Source: Theobroma cacao
Lineage: Eukaryota > Streptophyta > Magnoliopsida > Malvales > Malvaceae
NCBI RefSeq assembly: GCF_000208745.1
Contig: NC_030851.1
Span: 32,305,834-32,369,833 of the forward strand
Direction of reading: 5' to 3'
DNA length: 64,000 nt
Of this stretch, positions 22,021-32,752 are shown piece by piece. A program made the translations under genes and the position numbers. Every line of letters starts with the position of its first letter. Positions within the stretch are counted from its first letter, which is position 1. The notes under the pieces are model-generated. The model saw nothing but the letters and a program-made list of their open reading frames with translations. It was not told the origin of the DNA and made no database searches.

Positions 22021-24471
22021 TTTACCAAATTTTCGTTTCTAAAATTGATCCCTACCCCGTTCCCTACTTTGCCCTCCGAACTCTTCACTTCCTCTGCGAT
22101 TCCGTGGTTTCGATCTATAGTTTTGGAGCTTAAGGTCTTTTTCTTCTTCTCTCTCCCCCTTTTTCTCGTTCTTTCTCTCTTTGTTTTTTTCCTGTTTGAT
22201 TACCGAGAAATATGGAGGAAAACTAACCCTAAATTGATTTTTTTTGTCTGTACCTTACAATTTCAACGATTGAATATGTTTTTCTGTGGTTTTTGTTTGT
22301 TTTGTTTTTTCTTTTTATACGTTTTGGATTTTCGTGTCTTAATTGTTGCTTGTTTGCAGGGTCTGTTTATCACTGGTTATCAAACGCTTATCATTATTGT
22401 TGCTCGAGTTTTTATGCTAGATTTCTTTTCTTGTTTCTGGTTTTGGAATCCTGGAAGCGTAAGGAGTTTTGTCTTTATTGTTGCCGAGTCTTTACTGTTT
22501 GGTTTTGGAGCTTTTATTGAAATATTTTACATTGATAGCATTAAAAACAATGACTGTCATAATGCCTATGGAACTGACTTGCTTATGTAATGGGCTTACT
22601 TTTGTTGGCAAGTGTGAAGCTATTGACTTCTTCATTTTGCTAATTTTTTCCTTTTAAATATTGCCTTGTTTAGGAGTTTTATTTCTTTAAAGTATCTTAG
22701 TTTATGAAATTGTTTGTTGGCAGGGGATACCACCAGTTAGTAAATTGTTGAATAATTCTGATGCACAGGTGACTGCACTTTGCAAGAAACTTGCCACGTG
22801 GTGGCCATGGGTGAGGCAAATTTTTGCTATTGGATATGCCACCTTCATGGTAAACTGGATGACTTTATGATTTTTATACTCTCACTGCTTGTAATGGGTA
22901 TTAATGACAATACTCTCATTGTTTTAACTAAATCTGTGCTTTATCCTTGATGTCAAATCAAGCTTTTATTGAGGCTATTTTACTTTGTCATTTCATCTCA
23001 TTGGCAAGATAAACCCTTGACTAGCAAGATTGCAGCAAAAGTAGCTATTCACAACAGTATTAATACTAATGCCATTTCTGTTGTGGAGAAATTGCAAAAG
23101 GTAAGGTTGAAATTCCCTTTTCCATCCTCTGGTAAATTATTGGTGTAGCACATTGTTTCATGTGCTTTTGTTTTATTTATTGTATCTTTTAGTAAACTCA
23201 TTCACTTTATTGTGCATATACAATTGATATAATCCAATGGTGTGTCATAGTTTCTTGATGAATTTCAACTTTTGACTATAAACTTGTGTACGTGGTTCTA
23301 TCTTTGTTCAGTTTAATAGCTACCTTTCAACATGTTTACTAGAAAATGTCAAGTTTATAACTTCACTTGTATGTTGAGTGATCGGAAATGATGAAAGTTC
23401 TACCACAGGTTTAGACATAATGGTTTTAAGTAGGTTTCATGTTCTACTTAATATTTAAAAGGTTTAAAAAAAGGCTTTTAGTTCTTATCCTTTATAAAGT
23501 TAAGGCTTAAGCAAGTCAATCGTGTAAAGGTAAATCTTGCTATTGATATGCTCTGATTTTGCTCCATAGTGGTTTATTGATGTTATGTTGTTAGTCTAGC
23601 TAAACTGTAGCACTTTTTCTTATTAAATTCACATTGATTGACTTATGATCTGTTTTGTCATGTAAAATATGTGATAGAACTGATTCTTAAATGCTTGAAT
23701 TTTGCATTTGTAAGAGAGCTTGTTATTATTGCTGATGAATACAGGAATTTTTTAGTTTTTTTTCCTTGACTCAGTTTGCTTTCAATATAAATTGTGCATT
23801 TATGGTAAGAAAGTTTCATTTACTTCGAGATTTTAATATGCAAATGAATTTGACCGTGCCATTGATGAGGCTATAACAAAGTAAGATTTGTTTATTCTTA
23901 TTACATTGTTTGTTTATTTTTATCTTCTCAACTATCTTTGTTGATATAATCATATATACTTCAAAGATGTAATTTTTGGAATGTGCACAAATATCTTTCA
24001 ATAATTTTACTTCTGCAAAAGTTTGCAAATAATAGGTTCTCTAGCCCCATCAACATATAAGAAGTGATTTAATTTGGCAAAACTGTTAAAACTGCTGGGT
24101 TGTTAATGTCTGTTACCTTTTTTTGAACTTTTAATATTGGCTCAATGTATAGTTGTTGTGTATGGTTGTGGTTCCACCTCAATTGAAATTGAACTGTTAC
24201 TTCTATTTCAACTGAAATAGCCTTTACTTAAGAATTTCCTTTTTAGATGGGAGGTTACACTAAATAGCCAATTTAGACTAAGTGCTTTGCTTTCATGGTT
24301 TAACCATTTATTGGTTGTGGCTTCAAATTGTGGTACAGAAGGAAGAAGATTATTAAGGAGCAAAGGTGGGGACAGAACCTTGCGAGGCAAACATTTGCAT
24401 TCAATGGAGGTTCAGATGCGGAGGGCTCAGTCATAGAAGGCAGTTCAAATGGGGTAAAGGGCCTGGTTTAG
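22020..24471 (+). pseudogene. Multi-exon host gene or gene fragment inside the CACTA-like element
   Basis: A host-like 5' region with a CT-rich leader begins near 22.03 kb. In-phase exons are recognisable. 22724-22849 is 42 codons, begins GIPPVSKLLNNSDAQV and contains KKLATWWPWVRQIF; it is bounded by CAG and GTAA. 22963-23100 is 46 codons, contains SKIAAKVAIHNSINTNAISV and is bounded by AG and GTAAGG. An exon ending at 23880 gives NEFDRAIDEAIT, and a terminal exon at 24339-24471 (KKIIKEQRWGQNLARQ) ends in TAG. Parts between 23.1 and 23.8 kb are unclear. I do not recognise the family. Phase-compatible exons and retained introns indicate DNA-level capture rather than a retrocopy. It may still be transcribed, so pseudogene is a cautious label. 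Confidence 0.5.
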
Positions 24472-24639
24472 GATTGCAATGGCATATTTAGCTTTATGTT
24501 TATATTTGTTTGACAAATTTAGGTGTTTTGTGTTTACGATGATTTTTAATTGCATGAACTCGATTTTGAATTTTAGATTTTAATACATATTTTTCTTATA
24601 AATTTTGAATGTGAATTGTGGATTCAATTGATAATTTAT

Positions 24640-25140
24640 TATCGAAATTTTGGTTAGTAATTTTCATTGGAAAGGTATATTACTAACGGAATTTTTAATG
24701 AAATTTTTCGTTGGAAAAGTATTTCCAACGAAAATTCTGTGGGAAATTTTTCAATGAAATTTCGTGGGAAATGTTTTTCCAATTAAAAGTTCCATTGGAA
24801 ATTTTCAATGGAATTCCATTGGAAATGCTTTTTCAACGAAAAATTCTATTGAAAATTTCCAACAGAATTCCGTTGGAAAAACATTTCCAACGAAAATTTC
24901 ATTAAAAATTTCTAACAGAATTGATACAGATTGTCGATAGATTATATATATATATTTTTTATGGAATTTTGTAACGGAATTTTTCATTGGAAATTTTTGA
25001 TGAATTTCCAGCAGAAAGTATTTCCGACGATACTTTTATTGACGGAATTGCCAACAGAATTTTTTGTTGGAAATCTGTCGAAAAAAAGTATTTTTAATAG
25101 AATTTTAACTATTTTCAATAAAAAATTTCGTCAGAAAAGC
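24640..25140. repeat. Right subterminal repeat array of the CACTA-like element
   Basis: A dense run of TTCCAACGAAAATTC, GGAAATTTTCAATGGAAT and their complements, mirror-like to the array at 20.13-20.49 kb. Short open frames across it (for example at 24711-24905) are by-products of the repeats, not genes. Confidence 0.75.
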
Positions 25141-25156
25141 TTGTTTTTTAGTAGTC

Positions 25157-27950
25157 ATAGGTAGGGACTTGTCTTGGTTAAGCCATATCATTATCCACAT
25201 TTTCAAAAAGTGGAAATAGAGAAAATGATGGAGATGTTGTCTTCAGGAGTAATTCATCCAAGCATAGTCCTTATTCTTCCCCCGTGATCTTGGTGACAAA
25301 AAATGATGGTTCGTGACAAATGCGTGTGGATTATCGGGCATTAAATCAGATTACCGTCAAGGATAAATTTCTAATTCCTGTGATTGATGAGCTTTTAGAT
25401 AAATTGAATGGTGCACAATTTTTTTCGAAGTTGGACCTTCGTTCCGGTTATCATCAAATACGAGTACATCCAAGCAACATTGAGAAAACTACTTTGCATA
25501 CTCACCACAGTCACTACGAGTATGTAACGATGCCTTTCAACTTCATATATGCACCATAAGCATTTCAAGCATTATGAATGAGGTATTCAAAATTTACTTA
25601 AGAAAATTTGTCCTTATCTTCTTTGATGATATTTTAATATATAAAAAACATGGGCAAAACATGTCAAGCATCTGGACATTGTATTTTCAATTTTAAAATA
25701 TCATCAATTACATTTAAGAATGGAAAAGTATTATTTTTTTTTATTTTTTTATAATTGGAGAGGGGATTCAAATTTTGCTTTTTGGACAAAAAATCATACA
25801 TCAACTAATGAGTCAAATGTTCGGGTGCTGAAAAAGTATTATTTTAGTCAAAAGGAAGTTAAATACCTAGGCCATCTAATCTCAAGTGTGGGAGTAGTTG
25901 TAGACCAAGAAAACATTGAAGTAATGTTGAATTGGCCCAAACTATAGACATTAAAGGCATTACTTGGGTTTTTGGGGTTAACAGACTACTACTGTAAATT
26001 AATTCAAAATTACGGTAAAATAGCCAGCCCTCTTACAAAGATGTTGAAGAGAGACTCATTTCACTAGATTCAATCAGCGGATGAGGCATTTGAAAGACTC
26101 AAGGAAGTCATGACTTGCACGCCAATTTTAGCATTACTAGATTTCATAAAAAAATTCATTGTGGAGCGTGATGCATCAGGATTAGGTGTTGGTGTAGTTT
26201 TACTTCAAGAAAGGCCAATTGCTTTTTTCAGTTATGCTCTACAGGAAAGGCATTTACTCTTATCTACTTATGAGAAAGAAATTCTAGCACTCGTTCTTGC
26301 AGTTCAAAAATGGAGGGCTTATCTTCTTGGTCGACAATTTATCATTCGAACCGATCACCAAAATTTGACGCATTTGTGGACGCAAAAGATTACTACAACA
26401 ACGCACTAGAGGTGGCTATTCAAATTGATGGGGTTTGACTTTATAATTGAGTACAAAAAGGGTCGAGAAAATATGGTAGCAAATGCCATCTCTAGAAGAA
26501 AGGAAAATTTGAGTGAGCGAAAAATGTTTGCACTATCTGAACTTATTCCTTCTTGGGTAGAGACGATTAAAGAAGAAAATCACTCGAAGCCTATTCTTAA
26601 GAGGCTAGTATGTTTGGTACAAGATGGAGAGGCAGTAGAACCCTGGAGATATTATGAAGGAATTCTTTTCTTTAAGGAAAAAATTTACTTGTCAAAAGAC
26701 TCTAGTTTGCTCAAAGAGATTATTGGGCAATTTCATAATGGCACACTTGAAGGTTTCCTCAAAACTCTCCATAGAATTCGTTCAAATTTCTATTGAAAGG
26801 GTATAAGAACGTATGTTTGAGATTTTATTAAGGAGTGCGATGTTTGTCAAAGACACAAGGTGGAGCAAACCAAACCTACAGGGCTTTTTTAGCCCCTAAC
26901 AATTCCAGACAAAATATGGGAGGGCATCTCCATGGATTTCATTGAATGCTTGCCAAATTTAAGAGGTAAGAGTGTTATATTTGTCGTGGTAGATAGATTG
27001 TCAAAATATGCCATTTTACTGCCATTTCCTATCCACATTATTGTGCCACTATGGCTCAAGTCTTCTTTGAAAATATTTTTGCTTTCATGGAATGCCTAAA
27101 TCCATTGTTTGCGATAGAGATCCCACTTTCACTAGTTTATTTTGGAAGGAAATCTTTCAATTGCATGGCACTCAGTTCAGTTTTAGTCTAGCATACTGCC
27201 TCATACGAACTGACGGTCAAATGGAAGTGGTAAATCTCACGTTGGAGATGTATTTAAGGTGTTTCACAAGTGCTAAGCCAAAGATGTGGCTTAAGTGGCT
27301 CGCATAGGTAGAGTATTGTTATAACACTAGCGTCCACTTTACCATCAGGAAGTCTCCATTTGAAGTTGTGTATGGCAGGCTTCCACCCACCTTGTTATCA
27401 TACGTTCCGGGAACCGCTAAAGTGGCAGCAGTGGAGCAAGAATTAATTGAGAGGGGATGCAGTAATTCAGGTGATCAAGGAAAAAATTCACCAAGCTGAA
27501 AATCGAATGAAACGTGTGTATGATGCAAGACATCAAGAAAGGGAATTTGAGGTGGGAGATACAAAATAAAAAGCTCTCCCTGTAGAAGAATCTCAATTTA
27601 GCTACAAAATATTGTGGTCCGTTTAAGGTTTTACAGAGAATTGGAGCAGTTGCTTATAAGTTGGAGTTGCCTGGGGATGTTCGAATACATCCTATATTCC
27701 ATGTACGCTTCTTAAAAAGCATATTGGAGCTTAAGTTACGGTGCAGATCCAACTGCCAGCCATAGATGATGACAATAAGATATCAATTCCATAACCAATA
27801 GCTATCCTGGACAATCGTATGAAGAGAAAGGAAAGGGAGTTCTCATTCAGTGGCATGGAATGCCCCCATCAAAAGCTACGTGGGAAAGGTTGAAGGACAT
27901 CAAAACACAGTTTCTTGATGCTGCTCTTGAGAACAAGAGCAAATTTTAAG
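25157..27950 (+). pseudogene. Chromovirus RT, RNase H, integrase and chromodomain remnant
   Basis: RT resumes at KPYHYPHFQKVEIEKMM (25.18 kb), then [35 protein letters not shown] (25.43 kb) and a broken FFDDILIYK (25.62 kb). RNase H has ERDASGLGVGVVLLQ, LSTYEKEILALVLAV and RTDHQNLTHLW (26.16-26.38 kb). Integrase has ECDVCQRHK (26.83 kb), [25 protein letters not shown] (26.98 kb) and VCDRDPTFTSLFWKEIF (27.11 kb). The chromodomain tail VLIQWHGMPPSKATWE ends at a stop near 27.95 kb. Several in-frame stops and frameshifts separate these blocks. The order RNase H, integrase, chromodomain defines a chromovirus. Confidence 0.85.
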
Positions 27951-27961
27951 AGGAAGGGAAA
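27948..27961 (+). other. Polypurine tract
   Basis: AAGAGGAAGGGAAA lies immediately before the 3' LTR, in the position of the plus-strand primer of LTR retrotransposons. Confidence 0.8.
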
Positions 27962-28271
27962 TGATAAGTTACAAATCAAGTTCCTGCATTTTAGGAGTTT
28001 GTTAATTGAATAAGTCCTAGAGCTGCAATGAGGTTAGCTAATTTATTTCCTAGTCAGTAGGAGTAGTTCCTATTTATTTGCTATTTTATTAAATGTAAAG
28101 TCTATTTAAAGACTCCAAATAAATGGAAGTGTCATCATTGAATCTTCAATCTACGTATTAAGATGAGGTCCTGGTTTCCTCCATCAAGCCAATCATCTCT
28201 TGTTTTTATTTTCATCATAAGTTCCCCTAAACAAAAAAAAAAAAGAAAAAAAAAAGAAGCAATTCATACCA
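27962..28271 (+). repeat. 3' LTR of the chromovirus
   Basis: It starts TGATAAG and ends ATACCA, so it has canonical TG...CA ends. It is followed by the target duplication ATGCT at 28272-28276. An A-rich tract at about 28233-28258 is longer than in the 5' LTR. Confidence 0.85.
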
Positions 28272-28276
28272 ATGCT

Positions 28277-28600
28277 GGATATAGTTCTGATTCCACCGAA
28301 TAGAGAAGTTGACACATTGAGTTTTGAGTTAATCTCCTCTTATTCAAGTGAAAGAGACGTCTCTTCAAAGGGAAAGGATCTTCATGTGGACTCATTGACG
28401 CATCGAGTAGAGAAAGGAACTCCTTGATCCCAAGTTTAGAATTTAACTAGAGAACATCTCTCTCTAGCCCCCAAGTTAGACTTCATGTGCACCATTAATC
28501 AAGTAGAATATGAAGCGTTAATTTTAGACTTATACATCGCAACTGTTATTAGGATTAGCAATCTTTGCATTCACTAAACCTTTTCAACGATTATAACTTT
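28277..28600 (+). pseudogene. Continuation of the plus-strand Tat-like second RNase H
   Basis: It begins in a frame reading IVLIPPNREVDT directly after the target duplication. It continues with FELISSYSSERDVSSKGKDL, KLDFMCTINQVEYEAL and IATVIRISNLCIH. The same order of blocks occurs in the minus-strand copy at 13.95-13.65 kb. It is interrupted by stops. Confidence 0.75.
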
Positions 28601-29469
28601 CAATAATAAAAAGTCACTTCAACCATTTATATTTTTTTCAAATACGTTCATGTTTAGTCCACTATCGTAAATGTTTATTCAACAAACTTATATTGTCTAG
28701 AAATTAGTTCCTCAATTGGTTGACTAACTAATCCACTAAATTACTCTGAAAACAAAATACAATCTTAAAATCATATTTTAATGGATTAAAAGCAGAAATT
28801 AGTTGATTAACTTGTTTAAAAGTTCCAATACTTGATTGCTATGATGCTTTAATTTTTTTTTTTTTTTGGAAGATCAGAAAATGGGGATTATATTATGAAC
28901 TTGAAGCCAAGCTCAGGAATACATGATCTTTGTTTACAATTCTTGGACTTCAGACGAATCTGCGAAAGGTCTAAAATGTAAATTCAGCTCCAGATCCAAG
29001 CTCATAGCGGTGCTGTATAAATGAAAACTAGTAACCCAAGTTGCCCCTTGCAACGAAGCCTTCATGCAAAAGAACATTTGAGCCACCAGCAACAAGATGC
29101 TTCAATTGACCAACATAACAACTTAACCTATTAATGTTAGGTCTCTATACAATTTTTTCATTCTTTTTCTTTCTTTCTTTCTTTCTTATAATTAACACAC
29201 ACATATACTACTATATAAGTATATTATAAAATTATTAGTATTATTACTAGGAAACAACAAACCACACATGGGCACATGATGCAATGGCGTAGTCCAAATT
29301 ACAAACCATTCAAATCCCAAGCCCCCAATTTCCTGTTTTTGTTGATGCAGTTGTCTCATTTTCATGAATTGAAAAACATAGTTTTAAATACTACTTACTG
29401 AAATTTATAGAAAATGAGACTACAAAAGTTTGACATTTTTAATGCAAATGCAGCTGCAAGATTCAACTT
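28601..29469. other. Intergenic, with possible poly(A)-tailed insertion
   Basis: No gene. 28853-28867 is a T15 tract. Read on the minus strand, 29.1 to 28.87 kb would be a retro-sequence ending in poly(A), perhaps a LINE or a processed fragment, but no protein domain is clear. A (CTTT)n microsatellite lies near 29168-29187. The last few hundred bases are the likely 3' UTR and downstream region of the naphthoate synthase gene. Confidence 0.4.
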
Positions 29470-32400
29470 CTAAGGTCGCCTAGGAAATTTTGAAAAATCT
29501 GGGCGTCTACGTTGCACATATGCTGTCTTCCCTTCATTTCCTTCTTCAGTGCCATAAAAAAGGAGTGTGGCATTTCCACCAAGTTCCTGCAAAAGTAAAG
29601 GAAATGAAACCATAGTTATTTTCATATTGGAAATTGTTATTAGAGCGGTTATTATGATCCAAATCAGTTTAGCCATTGGGTCAAAACAGACGAAAACAAC
29701 AAATGCAGGTACCTGGAGTCCAGCATGGCCATCATCAACTGCATTAAGAGCTGATTTGAGCACTCGAATTGCTGTTGGACTATTTCGTAGGATCTCTCTG
29801 CACCATTTAATCGTTTCCTGCTCTAATTTCTCTAGCTGGATAAAATGACGAAACAATTATTAACTATTTTAGAATTGATCAATGGTAGAAAATGAGGAAT
29901 TGGTAAATTAGATGGAAGATGCAGAGGGACTCTTCATAACAGAACAACTTACCGGCACAACAGCATTGACAAGTCCCATTTTCTCTGCCTCAGAAGCTGT
30001 GTAAAATCTTGCTAGAAACCACATTTCACGTGCCTTTTTAGGTCCAACCTGTTAATCAAAATTCATACCCCACACACTATTCAGATTGCATGTAAGACAC
30101 AGAGTAATATGATTACAATACAAGTATCATGCCAGATCAATGGTGACATTCTTCTTTAGTGCTTACCAAGCGGGACATAATGGAACTTCCATAACCAGCA
30201 TCAAAACTTCCTACCTGTGGCATGTGCAGTTAGATAAAGGTAACCCGGGGAACAATATTAACAGCCATTGACCGGAACATCAGCATACTTTGCAGTTTGG
30301 ACCAGCAACACTATCCAACAAGAAAATCACAATCAACCAAGCAGGGCATTTCTTGTGAGCTTTATTACAGAAATAACAGAGCAAATGATATGTAAGCACC
30401 TTAGGACCAGTTTGGCCGAAAATAGCATTATCCGCCGCAATGGTCAGATCACAAACCATATGTAACACATGTCCTCCTCCAACAGCATAACCAGCAACCT
30501 GGTTTATAGAAATAGACAGTAATTTAGTGACCAAAATCAAATTGGAAAGCATGATGTAATCCCACACAAAGAAACCGCCAAAGGTTGAAAATTGTCATCA
30601 TGCTGGAATAAGGGGAAAACAAAAATTACCATTGCTATCACTGGTTTCGGAAGACGCCTAATTTGTACCTACAATTGGACAAATATCAAGAAAGATACAG
30701 TAACTAATACAATAAAGATGATTAGTGCCATAGCAATGGAGGAAAATATAAGCTGTTGCCTGTTTTATTCACAGGTCAGAAGATTAGGCATATTTTGTGA
30801 ATTCATAGGAATGTAAACAGTACTAATTAGTAGGGGTGAGCAAAATCAATCCAGACCAATTATCCATCCAAACCAAATGTAATTTGGGTAAAACGGTTCA
30901 GTTTAATTGGTCTATTGGATCAATTGGTCCAAAATGTTTTGTTCAATTAGTTTTTTGTTCGATTTTCGGTTTTAAAATTCTTGGACCAATCCACCCAAAA
31001 AACCAAACTAGTTATATATATATATATTAATATATAAAATCCTTTTATATATATTAAGAAGAATTAATAGTAAACTTGATTAATAATATACTTAAAATAT
31101 ATTAAGGTATTATATGTACATATACAAATCATAATCATAGCAATTTAATATTAGTTATATATATTTATTTATAAATATGTATTAATGTGAAATTACAAGT
31201 TATATATTTTAAATGATATAACTTACATGTTAATATTATAATATATAATAGTAAATATCTTATATATTAATATGTTATAATTATTACACTTTAGTAATGT
31301 TTCGTAATATAAAATGTTATGAGCATATATATAATTGGATAAATATATTATATATACATATATTTAATTTATACATAAACATTACAATAACTTATAATAA
31401 ACTTTATTTATATGATTATGCTTAATAACTTTATTAGTTATCACCTTAGATTTTATAACATATTATTTATAATTAGTTATTATTTATACAAACTGTGATA
31501 TAAAATATTTTAACCTACAATTTGTATCATTAATTTTATATATATAATAAAATAATAAATTCTATATATATATATATTTAATTTATGTAAAAGCATTACT
31601 ACAACTTGTAATAAACTTTATTTATATGATTACACTTAATAACTTTTTTAGTTATCACTTTAGATTTTATAACATATTGTTTATAATTAGTTATTATTTA
31701 TACAAACTTTGATATAAAATATTATAATATATAAGTTATATCATTAATTTCACATATATATATAATTAAAAATGAAGTTTATAAATTTTAATGTTATAAT
31801 TTGCAAAAAAGATAGTGATAAAATTTTGATCCATTGATTTAAAGCCGAATCAACCAAATCAATTTTATATATGGTTAGTTTGATTTTTTTTTTATATATT
31901 TGATCAGTTTTGGTTGATTTTTTAAAAATGATTAATTCATTTAGTCCTTTTTAAGTATGGTGGACCAAACCATCTAATCCACCCATTTGCTCACTCCTAC
32001 TAATTAGACCCCAGCTTCCATCAAATTTTGGTTGAAATCAACTCCATGCAAATTTACAACATGTAAAAATTGCAATACCTGAAGATCTAAAACATTAAGG
32101 CGGCCAAAATTTTCAAAATCAGCATAACCATCTGCTTTTCTTAACTCCTGGTCACCCCCACTACAAAATGCCTTGGTTCCCTACACCAACAGATCCCCAA
32201 ATATCAACAGCCCAAAACGGGGAATAGAAATAGACGGCATCTACCAAAAGATAAGAAATTTATGGGAAATTGAAAACTATACCTTCCCAGTGAGAATTAT
32301 GACTCCCACGGAACTATCATCCCTGGCGTCATTAAAAGCACGCATAAGCTCCTTAATTGTCTGCGGCCGGAACGCATTTCTTCTCTGTGGCCTATTTATT

Positions 32401-32752
32401 GTAATCTAAGAAAAGGCAACAACAACAACAACAAATTGAGAACTTGTTTCAGTCAACAATACTCTTTTTAGGTTTCTAATAAAGGTCAAGTTTAATGTAC
32501 CTTTGCAATGCCCTCATCCACTGCCTTTTCACAAATAATATCGGTGAACTCTTTCCCATGCTCATCACAAGCAGTTTTCCACTCAACCTCGTGGCTCGGA
32601 ACTTCACCATGGATTCGATGATAGCTATCATTCATTGAAGCATTACAGAACCCGATGGAACCACCGCTCGAACCGACCGGTAGTAGATGGTTGGAGAAGG
32701 TTGCGATCCTCCTTGTGACGGCGTTGAGTTCCTTGTCTGAAATCTGCGCCAT
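29470..32752 (-). CDS. NS: 1,4-dihydroxy-2-naphthoyl-CoA synthase, peroxisomal
   Basis: Converts O-succinylbenzoyl-CoA to 1,4-dihydroxy-2-naphthoyl-CoA in phylloquinone (vitamin K1) synthesis. Nine exons on the minus strand: 32501-32752, 32283-32405, 32079-32180, 30630-30668, 30400-30498, 30167-30214, 29953-30048, 29713-29835, 29470-29586. They sum to 999 nt, giving 332 residues, close to the roughly 337 of Arabidopsis NS/ECHID. Crotonase-fold motifs are present: [22 protein letters not shown] (oxyanion hole), [36 protein letters not shown] and the family C-terminus FSKFPRRP. Residues 15-23 (RIATFSNHL) fit the peroxisomal PTS2 pattern R-I-x5-H-L. The start is the first Met before this signal. 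Intron 3 (1.4 kb) carries a hAT MITE. No frame defects seen. Confidence 0.95.
30831..31999. mobile_element. hAT-type MITE in intron 3 of NS
   Basis: Terminal inverted repeats are TAGGGGTGAGCAAA (left) and TAGGAGTGAGCAAA (right, reverse complement). Both sides are flanked by the 8-bp duplication CTAATTAG (30823-30830 and 32000-32007), the length diagnostic of hAT. The 1169-bp interior is strongly AT-rich with no transposase. A unit of about 215 bp occurs twice in tandem (about 31353-31567 and 31568-31770). Confidence 0.85.

Larger units (their letters stand above)
20117..25156. mobile_element. CACTA-like (En/Spm) element with captured gene
   Basis: The left end reads CATTACAAGAAAA and the right end, reverse complemented from 25156, reads GACTACTAAAAAACAAGC. 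Both approximate the CACTA terminus CACTACAAGAAAA. Inside both ends are dense arrays of TTTCCAACGGAAA-like motifs in both orientations, the subterminal repeats typical of this superfamily. The element interrupts chromovirus RT between HEIPL (left) and KPYHYPHFQK (right, 25.18 kb). The 3-bp flanks (GTA and ATA) match at two of three positions. No CACTA transposase is visible, so it is non-autonomous. The N gap lies inside it. Confidence 0.7.
18205..28271 (+). mobile_element. Reina-like chromovirus (Ty3/gypsy), with nested insertion
   Basis: A full LTR element delimited by two LTRs of about 310 bp, an initiator-Met-type primer binding site, a polypurine tract and the 5-bp duplication ATGCT (18200-18204 and 28272-28276). 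Subtracting the 5.04-kb CACTA-like insertion leaves about 5.03 kb, the normal size of Reina chromoviruses. Gene order is gag, protease, RT, RNase H, integrase, chromodomain. Every gene is interrupted by stops or frameshifts. The protease active site reads LIDSRSTHNF where DSG is expected. Confidence 0.85.
16640..28600 (+). mobile_element. Tat-like Ty3/gypsy remnant, plus strand, split by insertion
   Basis: The first part (16.64-18.204 kb) encodes pre-RT, RT and RNase H. It enters the second RNase H at FDGSL just before 18204. The second part (28277-28600) resumes in the same domain: IVLIPPNREVDT, then KLDF and CTINQVEYEALILDLY, parallel to KLDFPCTNNQVDYKALALGL of the minus-strand copy. The ten intervening kilobases are a younger chromovirus. 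Both parts are stop-ridden. No LTR or gag is recognised for this older element. Confidence 0.8.

Noticed and set aside
22045..22590. 181-codon plus-strand open frame rich in Phe/Leu
   Set aside because: It runs through a CT/T-rich leader and probable intron with splice-like signals inside. The composition follows the T-rich DNA, and I see no membrane-protein family.
22724..22849. Resemblance of the captured exon to a TFIIS N-terminal or Mediator-type helical domain
   Set aside because: Only a short loose pattern (V..LCKKL..WW) supports it. Not enough to name a function.
24711..25164. Overlapping frames with repeated FQRKF and FPTEF phrases on both strands
   Set aside because: They are translations of the CACTA subterminal repeat array, present in several frames at once.
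29567..29848. Plus-strand 93-codon frame
   Set aside because: Antisense shadow of naphthoate synthase exons 8 and 9.
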